DNA from: Stenotrophomonas rhizophila
GTDB lineage: Bacteria; Pseudomonadota; Gammaproteobacteria; Xanthomonadales; Xanthomonadaceae
Assembly: GCF_003651185.1 (NCBI RefSeq)
Contig: NZ_RCDC01000005.1
Coordinates: forward strand, 381,029-445,028
Direction: 5' to 3'
Length of the DNA: 64,000 nt
The notes beneath the pieces were generated by a model. That model did no database searches. It was not told the DNA's origin and saw nothing but the letters and a program-made list of their open reading frames with translations. The stretch's first letter is position 1, and every line of letters begins with the position of its first letter. The translations under genes and the position numbers were made by a program. Of this stretch, positions 47,606 through 55,936 are shown in pieces.

Positions 47606-48052
47606 CTAAAGGTGACCCAGCGGCTTTGGTAGAGCCATCTGAGGGCCGGGTATCGCCTTGGTGGAATGGATGTTCGACTGGCCAACGGAAGCCTCGCCCA
47701 GTCGGAACAGGATGGGCTCGATTTCAGGCCGATCGAACGCCACAAATGGCATGTTCCAGAACAAGCTATGGCTTGTAGTCCCGTTCCCAACCGGGAAACT
47801 CATGTTTTGTCCGATCCCGGTATAGATGTTCAGGACGCTGCCTGCGAGCAACCAGGACGGGCCCAGCCAGAAGAGCCGATCGGCAATTGGGACATATTCT
47901 CCAGACCCATCCCGGTAGCCCAGCATCAACCCTACGTTTGCGGTGTAAGAATCCATTGTCGCTCGCACGACGACACGCTCTTGGTTGGGTAGGCCGCGAG
48001 CCAGTACGCTGTCAATTGAGAGGTCGACCAATGGGGCCATTCCGATAATCAT
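47606..48052 (-). CDS. Second gene of integrase-linked cassette, soluble protein
   Basis: 148 residues from ATG 48052 (ATGA overlap with the gene upstream). Beta-rich: VVVRATMDSYTANVGLMLGYRDGSGEY, LFWLGPSWLLAGSVLNIYTG, FWNMPFVAFDRPEIEPILFRLG. No membrane segment or catalytic motif I recognise. Lower GC than the phage core. As partner of a coiled-coil membrane protein and adjacent to the integrase it is a candidate for an exclusion or defence pair, an inference from place and architecture. Confidence 0.72.
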   Translation of the reverse strand: MIIGMAPLVDLSIDSVLARGLPNQERVVVRATMDSYTANVGLMLGYRDGSGEYVPIADRLFWLGPSWLLAGSVLNIYTGIGQNMSFPVGNGTTSHSLFWNMPFVAFDRPEIEPILFRLGEASVGQSNIHSTKAIPGPQMALPKPLGHL

Positions 48053-48591
48053 TGCTGTTCACCTAAGCCAAAAATTCGAAGCGTCTTTGGGTACAGCCCC
48101 GCGATCGCCGCAAGTGCTCCAAAGGCGATGAGACCGCCTCCAATGAGCGGCCGATCACCAAGAAGCTGATATCCGATGGGTATCAAGAATGCGGCGGTGC
48201 TCAGTGCCAGCTTGGTGAGCTGGCTTTCGCTCTTTCGTGCTTGATTAAGCCGAAGAACTTCAGCCTCCAAATTGAGAATTTCGCCATCCCTACGTGCGAG
48301 CATTTCTCGAGCCTCGCTGAGCTTGTCGCGGGCTGAGTCTTTGTCGTTTCCAAGTCTTTCCGCCACATCCTTGAGCTCCCTGTTTCGGGTCTCTAGTTGA
48401 TGGAACAGTGCGGGCACCAGTGCATTCAGGCGAGCATCGCCCAATCCGCGTCCTTGTCTGGAGAGATCGGCAAGAGTTGGCGCCATAGCGTCATGAAACG
48501 GAGGGCTAGGCTCGGGCGTTGGCCTAGGCGGACGTTGCTGCAGAGCGTGTACACCATCTTCCACAGGTGGCACTAGTTCCCCGTCTTTCAT
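48049..48591 (-). CDS. Coiled-coil two-TM membrane protein, integrase-linked
   Basis: 180 residues from ATG 48591 with AAGGAGAGG upstream, 9 bp after the integrase stop. A Pro-rich start (RPPRPTPEPSPPF) is followed by a coiled coil at about residues 68-120 (HQLETRNRELKDVAERL, ARRDGEILNLEAEVLRLNQ) and two membrane helices at about 127-170 (LALSTAAFLIPIGYQLL, GGGLIAFGALAAIAGLY), with a short tail. Being downstream of the integrase gene on the same strand, it is probably co-transcribed with it. Unknown function. Confidence 0.75.
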   Translation of the reverse strand: MKDGELVPPVEDGVHALQQRPPRPTPEPSPPFHDAMAPTLADLSRQGRGLGDARLNALVPALFHQLETRNRELKDVAERLGNDKDSARDKLSEAREMLARRDGEILNLEAEVLRLNQARKSESQLTKLALSTAAFLIPIGYQLLGDRPLIGGGLIAFGALAAIAGLYPKTLRIFGLGEQQ

Positions 48592-48600
48592 GACCTCTCC

Positions 48601-49848
48601 TTAGGCCTCGGAGCTTACATCAACTGGGTAGGCCCGTCTTGGTCCGGGCAGGGGTGTCGATGGGCTGGCGCTTATCTGGAGTTGGTCAAGATAGTCCGCC
48701 CACTCCTGCATCATGCGCACGCGCTCGGCCATATGGGTCGTGCGGTTGTAGGCCCGGCCGTTCGGATCCTTTACCGCGTGCGCCAGCTGGTGCTCGATAA
48801 TGTCCGGGCGGTAACCCAACACCTCATCCAGCAGCGTGCGCGCGGTCGCCCGGAAGCCGTGGCCAGTGACCGTGTCCTTGTCGAAACCCATCACGCGCAG
48901 CGCCGCCAGCACGGCCACCTCCGACATGGGCCGCTTATCCGTGCGCCCGCCGGCGAATACGTACTGGCCGTGGCCAGTGATCTGCTGCAGCTCCCTCAGC
49001 ACCTCTACCGCCTGCCTGGCCAAGGGAACGATGTGCGCCTGGCGCATCTTCATGCGTGCGGCCGGGATGCTCCACACGGCTGCGTTGAGGTCGACCTCCG
49101 TCCATTCCGCCTGCCGCAGTTCTCCCGGCCGGACGAACACCATCGGCGCCAGCTTCAGAGCGGCCTGGACCACCGGCGTGCCGTGATAGGCGTGCAGTGC
49201 GCGCAGCAGGCCTCCCAGCTGGACAGGATCGACGATGGCAGCATGGTTCTTCTCCGGCGCGGGCACCAGCGCTCCGCGCAGGTCTGCGACCGGGTTGCGT
49301 TCGGCGCGATCGGTGGCCACGGCGTACCGCATGACCTGCCCGCAGTTCTGCATCACCCGGTGGGCGGATTCGAACGCTTCCCGGGCCTCCATCCGTCGGG
49401 CCACCTGCAGGAAGTCCGACGCCTTCAGGTCCCGAGCGCGGCGGGCGCCGATGTATGGGAACACGTCGTTCTCCAACCAGGCGATGACTTTCTTGCCATA
49501 GGCCGGCACCCAGGGGCGGCCAGCCAGCCACTCCCGGGTGATGACCTCGAAGCTCTCGCCGTCCGCCACGGCCCGGGAGGCGGTCGCGGCCTTTCGGTGC
49601 TCGCTCGGGTCCACGCCGCTGGCCAGCAGGCGCCGCGCGTCCTCTCGTGCCTCTCTCGCCTTGGCCAGGCTGACGTCGGGGTAGAGGCCCAGCGTCAGCA
49701 GCTTCTCCTTGCCGGCGACGCGGTACTTCCAGCGCCAGCTCTTGGCGCCTGCAACAGTGATCAAAAGGAACAGGCCGCCGCCGTCAGCAAGCTTCTGTGG
49801 CTTGTCGGCAGGCTTGGCGCGACGAATGGCAGCGTCGGTCAAAGGCAT
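48601..49848 (-). CDS. int: Tyrosine integrase, P4/DUF4102 type
   Basis: 415 residues. The N-terminal DUF4102 arm-binding domain (ADGGGLFLLITVAGAKSWRW, LTLGLYPDVSLAKAREA) is followed by a core-binding domain and the catalytic domain with Arg240 (VRPGELR), His330-x-x-Arg333 (HGFR), His357 and nucleophile Tyr367 (GRAYNRT). P4-type integrases commonly use tRNA or tmRNA 3' ends, as here. It lies at the right end reading away from att, with the promoter presumably between 49849 and 49929. Confidence 0.95.
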   Translation of the reverse strand: MPLTDAAIRRAKPADKPQKLADGGGLFLLITVAGAKSWRWKYRVAGKEKLLTLGLYPDVSLAKAREAREDARRLLASGVDPSEHRKAATASRAVADGESFEVITREWLAGRPWVPAYGKKVIAWLENDVFPYIGARRARDLKASDFLQVARRMEAREAFESAHRVMQNCGQVMRYAVATDRAERNPVADLRGALVPAPEKNHAAIVDPVQLGGLLRALHAYHGTPVVQAALKLAPMVFVRPGELRQAEWTEVDLNAAVWSIPAARMKMRQAHIVPLARQAVEVLRELQQITGHGQYVFAGGRTDKRPMSEVAVLAALRVMGFDKDTVTGHGFRATARTLLDEVLGYRPDIIEHQLAHAVKDPNGRAYNRTTHMAERVRMMQEWADYLDQLQISASPSTPLPGPRRAYPVDVSSEA

Positions 49849-49897
49849 GGGGGTATCGGGTTTTGGGGTAGGGCGGATACCCCTAGATATACCCCCA
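49848..49897. promoter_or_regulatory. Putative arm-type sites, right end, and int promoter region
   Basis: ATACCCCTA (49877-49885) and ATACCCCCA (49889-49897) are direct repeats 12 bp apart, plus an inverted copy at 49848-49856 that overlaps the int start codon. The pair resembles the one at 158-179 in sequence, spacing and orientation. Occupancy could couple recombination to int autoregulation. Confidence 0.5.
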
Positions 49898-49929
49898 CCG
49901 TCTCATAGGCTGCAACGGAACAGGCCGGA

Positions 49930-50024
49930 CAACCCCGGACAACAAAAAAGCCGGAACCCCTTGTTTGACGGGAGGTTCCGGCTTTCTGTGGTCCTTGTGG
50001 GACCGTCTAATGGTGGAGGTGGGC
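49930..50024. repeat. Right attachment-site copy (att repeat)
   Basis: 95 bp identical to positions 1-95. This copy is continuous with the full ssrA gene, so it is the functional 3' end and terminator of tmRNA. Divergence begins at 50025, inside ssrA. Confidence 0.95.
49944..49985 (-). terminator. ssrA terminator
   Basis: Stem AAAGCCGGAACC with GGTTCCGGCTTT (49947-49958, 49974-49985) and a U tract on the minus strand. It ends tmRNA transcription 26 bp after the mature 3' end and separates ssrA from the int gene. Confidence 0.88.
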
Positions 50025-50413
50025 GGAATTGAACCGCCGTCCGAAGGCACTCCATCCCCGGTACTACATGCTTAGCTCACCGTTGAATCTCATCCTGTGG
50101 CAGCACGGTGTGCAAAGCGCACCCCAGGACCAGCCTGCTTTAGTTAAGTCGTGACTGACAGGCAGCCATCACAACCGGTTCCGTGATAATGACCCTACAT
50201 CTACGAGCACGGGCACAAGTAGGTTCGGGGGTTCGCCTAAGGCGGCTGTAGAACTAAACGCTAAAGCTGTTTTTAGGCAGCGATTGCGAAGTCGTTCGAA
50301 CCGTAGTTGTCGTCGTTGGCAACTAAAAGTTTGCTGCTGGATTAACGAGGAAAGCTGCCCCCTCGGCATGCACCAAGTAACTTCACAACCCCCGTCGAAA
50401 CCAATGCACCCCC
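50011..50413 (-). ncRNA. ssrA: tmRNA (transfer-messenger RNA)
   Basis: About 403 nt. The 5' end GGGGGTG (complement of 50407-50413) pairs with CACCTCC before ACCA (50011-50021), forming the tRNA-like acceptor; the T arm GGTTCAATTCC is near 50025-50035. The tag frame runs from GCC (50318-50320) to TAA (50273-50275) and encodes ANDDNYGSNDFAIAA, ending in the Ala-Ala degradation signal. It frees stalled ribosomes with SmpB, whose gene is 1.4 kb to the right. It is the prophage target site. Confidence 0.95.
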
Positions 50414-50520
50414 GGTTTCTTCAAGAACCGTACTTCATCCGGAAAACAGCACCGGAGCTCTACTTGACGGGTTGGATGCTACTCCAATCCAGCTGAACAG
50501 TCACCTTGCCCGCCAAGGGC

Positions 50521-50874
50521 TTACTTCTGCAGCTGGCGGCGGCTGTCGGCCTTGTGGCGGGCCTTTTCCTTCTTCAGGCGGTTGTGCTCGTTACGCACGG
50601 TCATCGCCTGCTTCTTGGCCTGCGGTTCGACCCGGGCCATCAGCGATTCCACCTGTGCCACCAGGCGGCGGTGCTCCAGGCTGTCGTAGCTCTGGGTTTC
50701 CGAGGCAACGCGCTTGGCGTTGCGGATCAGGTAGGTCAGCACCTTGAGCAGCGCGGCCGGGTCCATGGCGCGGGCGAGTTCGTCAAAGATGAACTCCAGC
50801 GCCGCCACGTCGGCGCGCAGGGTGGTCAGTTCGTCCGCCGCCAGTGCGGGTGCCGGGGTAGTTTCGAGAGTCAC
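50521..50874 (-). CDS. Conserved hypothetical protein
   Basis: 117 residues from GTG 50874 (AGGA 8 bases upstream). Helical, with an acidic N-terminal half (LTTLRADVAALEFIFDELARA) and a very basic Lys/Arg end (NEHNRLKKEKARHKADSRRQ). No recognised domain. Host gene between ssrA and 51039; convergent to nothing nearby. Confidence 0.72.
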   Translation of the reverse strand: MTLETTPAPALAADELTTLRADVAALEFIFDELARAMDPAALLKVLTYLIRNAKRVASETQSYDSLEHRRLVAQVESLMARVEPQAKKQAMTVRNEHNRLKKEKARHKADSRRQLQK

Positions 50875-51038
50875 GCGCGGATCCTTTCCGTATCAATGCG
50901 GGGATTCTGACAGTTGTGCGGGGTTGGCGGGGAAAGATCGTTGTCCCGCTGGCGTCCGCGGGTCAGGTGGGGCAGGCGCCCTGGGGCACGTGCGGACTAC
51001 AATCCGGCCCCGGAAGAGCGGTTGCAGACAGGGATGGC

Positions 51039-51791
51039 GTGTTGAAAAAGCAGGTGTGGATCGCAGTGGCGGTGTTGGTGGCGGCGATGCTCGGGGCAGC
51101 CAGCGTGTGGCTGTCGATGTCGGGGGCACAGGCGCCAGGCGGGGCAGGGCAGGCGTCAAAACCGATAGGACAGGTGGCCAGCCCTTCAGTTGACGCGGCG
51201 GCGACCCCGTCGGCCAAGCCGCCGCATCCCTTCCCCGATCTCCGCCGCTCGCGGGAGGGCCTGGAAATCGCCCAAGACCCCTTCAGTAGTGGTCACCCGG
51301 AGGAGCGGCGCTGGCTCGACCAGCACGGTTTCCCCAATGGCGCGCAGTGGACCCGCTATCAACGGGCGTCCGATGCCGAGCTTGACCAGGCGGCACGGGC
51401 AGGCGACACGGTGGCGGCCACGATGCGCGATGCGCTGCGGCTGGGCGCCGATCCGACGGCTGAAAGCCGTCTGCTGGCCGCAGGCGCGGAAGGCGATCTG
51501 TTCGCGCTGAGCCTGCTGTCGTCCTGGAAGGCGGGCGCCCATGCGGCCGGGATTCCCGAGGCCTACGCGATATCCCGCGTGGCCGAAATGCGCGGCGACC
51601 TCACCACGGCGCTGCACCGGGAAATGATGCTGGGTGGGCGGCTGACCAGCGAGCAGCGCCTGTTGGCCGAGGCCGAGGCGCTGCACCTGAATCTGCATCT
51701 CAATGCGCTGTATCGCCAGAAGCACGGTGTGGACCCGCCGCCGGTGGAGATGCGACCGTATCAGGTGGATCCGGACGATACCCAGCGCTGA
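51039..51791 (+). CDS. Inner-membrane-anchored or exported protein with helical repeats
   Basis: 250 residues from GTG 51039 (AGGGATG upstream; TTG 51042 also possible). A hydrophobic N-terminus (KKQVWIAVAVLVAAMLGAASVWL) acts as signal or anchor. Then comes a Pro/Ala linker, and a helical domain with Sel1/TPR-like feel (DAELDQAARAGDTVAATMRDALRL, AESRLLAAGAEGDLFALSLL). Function unknown; probably a scaffold in the periplasm. Confidence 0.75.
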   Translation: MLKKQVWIAVAVLVAAMLGAASVWLSMSGAQAPGGAGQASKPIGQVASPSVDAAATPSAKPPHPFPDLRRSREGLEIAQDPFSSGHPEERRWLDQHGFPNGAQWTRYQRASDAELDQAARAGDTVAATMRDALRLGADPTAESRLLAAGAEGDLFALSLLSSWKAGAHAAGIPEAYAISRVAEMRGDLTTALHREMMLGGRLTSEQRLLAEAEALHLNLHLNALYRQKHGVDPPPVEMRPYQVDPDDTQR

Positions 51792-51848
51792 CCGCGCGGG
51801 CAGGGCATTACCGCCGCTTGCGCAGATACAGGCCCGCCACGCGTTCCA

Positions 51849-52352
51849 TCACGCGTCGCGGTTGTGCCGGCGCATCGTGCGCGACTTCTCGCGCGCCCAG
51901 TCGCGGTCCTTCTCGGCATCGCGCTTGTCGTGGGTCTGCTTGCCCTTGGCCAGCGCGATCTCGAGCTTGATCTTGTTCTTGCTCCAGTACATCGCGGTGG
52001 GCACGATCGTGTAGCCATCGCGCTGCACCTTGCCGATCAGCTTGTCGATCTCGCTGCGATGCAGAAGCAGCTTCCGCTCGCGACGGTCGTTGGCCACCAT
52101 GTGTGAAGAGGCCTGGATCAACGGGGTGATCTGCGCACCGATCAGGTAGATCTCGCCATCACGCACATAGGCGTAGGCATCGATGATGTTGCCGCGCCCG
52201 GCGCGGATCGACTTCACCTCCCAGCCCTGCAGGGCCAGGCCGGCTTCGAAGCGATCTTCGATGTGGTACTCGTGACGGGCACGCTTGTTGAGCGCGATGG
52301 TTTTGTTGGCCGTCGCGTCCTTTGCTTTATCCTTGCCGCTGTTCTTGCTCAT
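51849..52352 (-). CDS. smpB: SsrA-binding protein
   Basis: 167 residues from ATG 52352. It has the core [50 protein letters not shown] and the basic tail [20 protein letters not shown]. It delivers tmRNA to stalled ribosomes. Its proximity to ssrA is shared with many gammaproteobacteria. Divergent from ratA with a 57-bp gap. Confidence 0.97.
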   Translation of the reverse strand: MSKNSGKDKAKDATANKTIALNKRARHEYHIEDRFEAGLALQGWEVKSIRAGRGNIIDAYAYVRDGEIYLIGAQITPLIQASSHMVANDRRERKLLLHRSEIDKLIGKVQRDGYTIVPTAMYWSKNKIKLEIALAKGKQTHDKRDAEKDRDWAREKSRTMRRHNRDA

Positions 52353-52409
52353 TTCCCTATTGTCTCCGATTCGGGCACGCCCGGTCGATTCATCAGACAT
52401 CTGTATCGC

Positions 52410-52838
52410 ATGCCAACTATCCGACGTAGTGCCCTGGTCGAACATTCGGCTGCCCGCATGTTCGACCTGGTCAATGATATTGACGCCTATCCGCGCCGCT
52501 TCCGCTGGTGTTCGGCCTCGCAGATCCTGGAGTCCGGCCCGGACCGCCTGGTTGCGCGCCTGGATCTGGGCTTTGGGTCGTTCTCGACCTGGTTCATGAC
52601 CGAGAACACGCTGCAGCGCCCGCACAGCATCGATATGCAGCTCAAGGACGGGCCGTTCAAGCGCCTGCACGGGCGCTGGGAATTCCATGCGCTGGCCGAG
52701 GACGCCTGCAAGGTCACGCTGACGCTGGAGTTCGAGCCGACCTCACGCCTGCTCGGTCCGGCCCTGGCGCTGGGCTTCCAGGGCCTGGCCGACCGCATGG
52801 TGAATGATTTCGTCCGCGTCGCCGACGCCCAGGACTGA
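52410..52838 (+). CDS. ratA: RatA-like START/COQ10 protein
   Basis: 142 residues from ATG 52410: [30 protein letters not shown] is the START-domain opening, and [30 protein letters not shown] the end. In E. coli RatA inhibits 70S ribosome assembly; yeast COQ10 homologues bind ubiquinone. Role in this host is inferred from family. Three bases separate it from ratB. Confidence 0.93.
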   Translation: MPTIRRSALVEHSAARMFDLVNDIDAYPRRFRWCSASQILESGPDRLVARLDLGFGSFSTWFMTENTLQRPHSIDMQLKDGPFKRLHGRWEFHALAEDACKVTLTLEFEPTSRLLGPALALGFQGLADRMVNDFVRVADAQD

Positions 52839-52841
52839 GCC

Positions 52842-53102
52842 GTGATCACCGTCGAGGTGGTGCTGGCCTGGCCCGATCGGGCCGCGTCGCGGGTGCTGTC
52901 GCTGCCCGAAGGCACTACGATCGCCCAGGCCATCGCCGTGGCCGCCATTGACGGCAGCGCGCAATGCCCGGCAGTGGCCGTGCACGGCCTGCTGGCCAAG
53001 CCGGATCAGGTGCTGCGCGAGGGCGACCGGGTCGAGCTGCTGCGTCCGCTGCTGGCCGACCCGAAAGACAACCGCCGCCGGCGCGCACGCGCCGGCGGCT
53101 GA
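52842..53102 (+). CDS. ratB: RnfH-family protein RatB
   Basis: 86 residues from GTG 52842, beta-grasp fold pattern: ITVEVVLAWPDRAASRVLSLPEGTTIAQAI, then GLLAKPDQVLREGDRVELLRPLLADPK and an Arg-rich tail. Ubiquitin-like RnfH/RatB proteins always accompany ratA. Physiological role unclear. Confidence 0.92.
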   Translation: MITVEVVLAWPDRAASRVLSLPEGTTIAQAIAVAAIDGSAQCPAVAVHGLLAKPDQVLREGDRVELLRPLLADPKDNRRRRARAGG

Positions 53103-53118
53103 GTGAAGAAGTCAGGCC

Positions 53119-53511
53119 TCAGCGGCCGCGCTTCTTCTTGTCCTTGGGCAGGTTGCGGCCGAACTGGCGCACCGTGCTGCGGGCCAGCTGGGCATCATCG
53201 CTGGCGAAGTACTCGCCGTCCCAGCGGGTGACCGCGTCGTTCTCGAAGTAGACGGTGAAGTTCTTCACGTCCGTCTTGCCCACGCGGTTCACGCGCTGGC
53301 TGGCGGTGTAGTCCCAGCGCTGGGCATGGAACGGGTCCGCGACGGAGGGCGTGCCGAGCAGGGCACTGACCTGCTGCTTGCTCTGGCCCACCTGCAGCTG
53401 ACCGACGGCCTGCTCCCGGATCAGGTTGCCCTGATAGATGGGTTGCTTGTAAATGATGCCGCAGCCCGTGGTGGACAGGGCAACGGCGGCGACCAGCAGG
53501 AGATTGCGCAT
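53119..53511 (-). CDS. bamE: Outer membrane assembly lipoprotein BamE
   Basis: 130 residues from ATG 53511. Signal peptide with lipobox TTGC (Cys at about 17), then LIREQAVGQLQVGQSKQQVSALLGTP and FHAQRWDYTAS, the SmpA/OmlA domain. It is part of the BAM complex for outer-membrane proteins. Divergent from fur with a 104-bp gap, as in Xanthomonas and Pseudomonas relatives. Confidence 0.95.
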   Translation of the reverse strand: MRNLLLVAAVALSTTGCGIIYKQPIYQGNLIREQAVGQLQVGQSKQQVSALLGTPSVADPFHAQRWDYTASQRVNRVGKTDVKNFTVYFENDAVTRWDGEYFASDDAQLARSTVRQFGRNLPKDKKKRGR

Positions 53512-53615
53512 CGGGGAATGGCGTTTGGGGAAATCGAGTCGATGATACACTCCTGACGTGTCGCCGCGACCCAATCCGAGGCAGCTGGCGCTAAATCGCC
53601 AATGAACGGAGAAGT

Positions 53616-54023
53616 ATGGAAACCCACGACCTGCGCAAAGTCGGCCTGAAGGTGACCCATCCGCGTATGCGGATCCTGGCGCTGCTCGAGCAGCGCAATG
53701 CCAGTCACCACATGACCGCCGAAGACATCTACCGCCAGCTCCTGGAGCACGGGGATGAGATCGGCCTGGCCACGGTGTACCGGGTGCTGACCCAGTTCGA
53801 GGCCGCCGGCCTGGTGCTGAAGCACAATTTCGAAGGTGGCCAGGCCGTCTACGAGCTGGACCGCGGTGGCCACCACGACCACATGGTCGATGTCGACAGT
53901 GGCAAGATCATCGAGTTCGAAAGCCATGAGATCGAGGAGCTGCAGCGCAAGATCGCGGCCGACCATGGCTACGAGCTGGAAGAGCACTCGCTGGTGCTCT
54001 ACGTCCGCAAGAAGCGTCGGTAA
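53616..54023 (+). CDS. fur: Ferric uptake regulator
   Basis: 135 residues. The winged helix (LKVTHPRMRILALLE, GLATVYRVLTQFEAAGLV) and the metal-binding dimer domain (HHDHMVDVDSGKIIEFESHEIEEL) are present. Where E. coli Fur has CxxC zinc ligands, this protein has Val and Ser, a Cys-free form. The His/Asp/Glu regulatory site is intact. It represses iron-uptake genes when Fe2+ is bound. Upstream is bamE, divergently transcribed. Confidence 0.95.
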   Translation: METHDLRKVGLKVTHPRMRILALLEQRNASHHMTAEDIYRQLLEHGDEIGLATVYRVLTQFEAAGLVLKHNFEGGQAVYELDRGGHHDHMVDVDSGKIIEFESHEIEELQRKIAADHGYELEEHSLVLYVRKKRR

Positions 54024-54052
54024 CGGCCTGCAGGCCGCCCGGATGCGATCAA

Positions 54053-54078
54053 AAAACCCCGGGCATGCCCGGGGTTTT
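54053..54078. terminator. Bidirectional terminator between fur and recN
   Basis: Perfect stem AAACCCCGGGC/GCCCGGGGTTT centred at 54065 with flanking A and T runs (A at 54051-54056, T at 54075-54078). It serves fur on the plus strand and recN on the minus strand. Confidence 0.85.
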
Positions 54079-54149
54079 CGTTTTCAGGGGGAGGCGCCGG
54101 TTCCGGCGGGGCGCCGGCCAGCGGCCGGCACTAGCCGATCACGGGGGCC

Positions 54150-55811
54150 TCAGGCCTGCAGCAGCTTGCGCGCCGCCGCCCGGGCTTCCTTGCTGACTTC
54201 CACGCCGCCCAGCATCCGGGCCAGCTCTTCTTCGCGGGCCTTGGTATCGAGCTTTTCGACCGCGCTCTGGGTCATGCCGTCCACCGGCGCCTTGCTGACC
54301 CGGTAGTGGGCGTGGCCCTTGGAGGCGACCTGGGGCAGATGGGTGACGCACAGCACCTGACGCTTCTCGCCCAAAGCGCGCAGCTTCTGCCCGACGATGT
54401 CGGCCACGGCGCCGCCGATGCCCGAATCGACCTCGTCGAAGACCATGGTCGGCACCGCATCCAGGCCCAGCGCGGCGACTTCGATCGCCAGCGAGATACG
54501 GGACAGCTCACCACCCGAGGCGACCTTGCGCAGGGCGCGCGGTGGCTGGCCGGCGTTGGCGGCGACCAGGAACTCGACCCGCTCGGCGCCGTTCGGGTCC
54601 GGCTTGGCCACGGTCTGCGGCTCGATATCGATCAGGAACTGACCGCCGCCCATGCCCAGCTCGCCGATCAGGGTGGTGGTGGTGTCCGACAGGGCCTTGG
54701 CGGCTTTCCGGCGGCTGGCGCTGAGCACCTCGGCCACGGTCTTCCACTGGCCGGCGGCACGGTCGATCTCGCCGGCCAGGGCCTGCAGGCGCTCGTCGGC
54801 ACCGCGCAGCTGCTCGACTTCGGCCTCCATTGCGTCGCGGTGCTCGCCGAGCGCTTCCATCGGAACGCGGTGCTTGCGGGCGAGGTCGTGCAGGCGGCCG
54901 AGACGGCGCTCGATATCCTCGAACTGCTCCGGGTCGGCATCCAGGTCGTCATGCACGCGATCGAGCAGGGACAGCGCTTCGTCCAGCTGGATGGCGGCGC
55001 TGTCGAGCAGGGCATCCACCTCGCCGAGTCGGCTGTCGTGTTCGGCCACGCGGGCCAGGTCATGGCGGGTCTGCTGCAGCAGCTGCAGGACCGAGACCTC
55101 GTCATCCCCATTGAGGCGGCTGACGGCCACGTCGCAGGCGCCGATCAGCGCGCTGGCATGGGCCTGGCGGCGGTGGCTGCTGCCCAGGGTGGCGATCGAG
55201 GCCGGGTCCAGATCCTCACGCTTGAGCTCGCTGAGCTGGTGCTCCAGGTAGCCGATCCGGTCGCTCACGTCGCCCTGGCGCGAGAGCGCCTCGGCTTCAT
55301 CGACCAGCGTCTGCCAGCGTGCCGCGGTCTGGCGGACCTGGGCGCGCTCGGCGTCGTTGCGGGCGAAGGCATCCAGCAGCGAGAGCTGCGAGGGGCGCGA
55401 GAGCAGCGCCTGCTGTTCGTGCTGGCCGTGGATCTCCACCAGCATGCCGGCCAGCTCGGTGAGCTGGGTCAGCGTCACCGGGCGGCCGTTGATGAAGGCG
55501 CGCGAGCCACCGTCGGCGCGGATCACCCGTCGCAACTGGCACTGTTCTTCGTCGTCCAGCTCGTTGTCGCGCAGCCACTGGCGGGCCGGCGCGTCGGCCA
55601 GCGGCGCGAATTCGGCCGAGAGCTCGGCGCGCGCGGCACCGTGGCGGACCACGCCGCTGTCGGCGCGCAGCCCGGACAAAAAGCCCAGCGCGTCCACCAT
55701 CAGCGACTTGCCCGCGCCGGTTTCACCTGAGACCACGGTCATGCCGGCGCCGAATTCCAGCTCGGTGGCGCGGACGACCGCGAAATCCTTGATCGATAGA
55801 TGTCTAAGCAT
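54150..55811 (-). CDS. recN: DNA repair protein RecN
   Basis: 553 residues. SMC-like ends: Walker A SGETGAGKSLMVDALG (about 29-44) near the start and MVFDEVDSGIGGAVADIVG near the end, with long coiled coils between and LCVTHLPQVASKGHAHYRV following. It acts in double-strand break repair. Single minus-strand gene between two plus-strand units. Confidence 0.96.
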   Translation of the reverse strand: MLRHLSIKDFAVVRATELEFGAGMTVVSGETGAGKSLMVDALGFLSGLRADSGVVRHGAARAELSAEFAPLADAPARQWLRDNELDDEEQCQLRRVIRADGGSRAFINGRPVTLTQLTELAGMLVEIHGQHEQQALLSRPSQLSLLDAFARNDAERAQVRQTAARWQTLVDEAEALSRQGDVSDRIGYLEHQLSELKREDLDPASIATLGSSHRRQAHASALIGACDVAVSRLNGDDEVSVLQLLQQTRHDLARVAEHDSRLGEVDALLDSAAIQLDEALSLLDRVHDDLDADPEQFEDIERRLGRLHDLARKHRVPMEALGEHRDAMEAEVEQLRGADERLQALAGEIDRAAGQWKTVAEVLSASRRKAAKALSDTTTTLIGELGMGGGQFLIDIEPQTVAKPDPNGAERVEFLVAANAGQPPRALRKVASGGELSRISLAIEVAALGLDAVPTMVFDEVDSGIGGAVADIVGQKLRALGEKRQVLCVTHLPQVASKGHAHYRVSKAPVDGMTQSAVEKLDTKAREEELARMLGGVEVSKEARAAARKLLQA

Positions 55812-55881
55812 GGTCTACGTTGTACACGAGGGGTGTCTCCAAGCCGCGCACGCTAGCATGGGCCGGGGGCGTCTCCAATGA

Positions 55882-55908
55882 CTTGCCAACGCCCCGTGCA
55901 GCCATTAT
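55882..55908 (+). promoter_or_regulatory. Possible sigma-32 promoter of hrcA operon
   Basis: CTTGCCA (55882-55888), 13-bp spacer, CCATTAT (55902-55908), close to the heat-shock consensus CTTGAAA-N(11-16)-CCCCATnTA. Located 28 bp before the hrcA ATG. Confidence 0.4.
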
Positions 55909-55936
55909 CTAAGTGGGCGTCTCACAGGCTGATTCC

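Larger units (their letters stand above)
1..50024. mobile_element. Complete-looking temperate siphophage-type prophage integrated in ssrA
   Basis: The element is bounded by a 95-bp perfect direct repeat (1-95 and 49930-50024). It contains an integrase, an Xis-like regulator, CI/Cro/CII-type control genes, a replication module, lysis genes and a full set of terminase, portal, capsid and tail genes in the usual lambdoid order. The left half up to about 14.3 kb is mostly on the minus strand and the right half mostly on the plus strand, so the immunity region lies between divergent early operons. Integration kept tmRNA function because the element carries the same 3' end. No structural gene is obviously broken, so the prophage may be inducible; that is an inference. 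Confidence 0.95.

Noticed and set aside
47539..47778. 79-codon plus-strand frame after 47330-47548
   Set aside because: Most of it lies opposite the 148-residue minus-strand gene, and it lacks protein-like composition beyond the first 15 codons.
50025..50413. Disruption of ssrA by the prophage
   Set aside because: The 3' end is fully restored by the att repeat, and tag, acceptor and T arm are intact.
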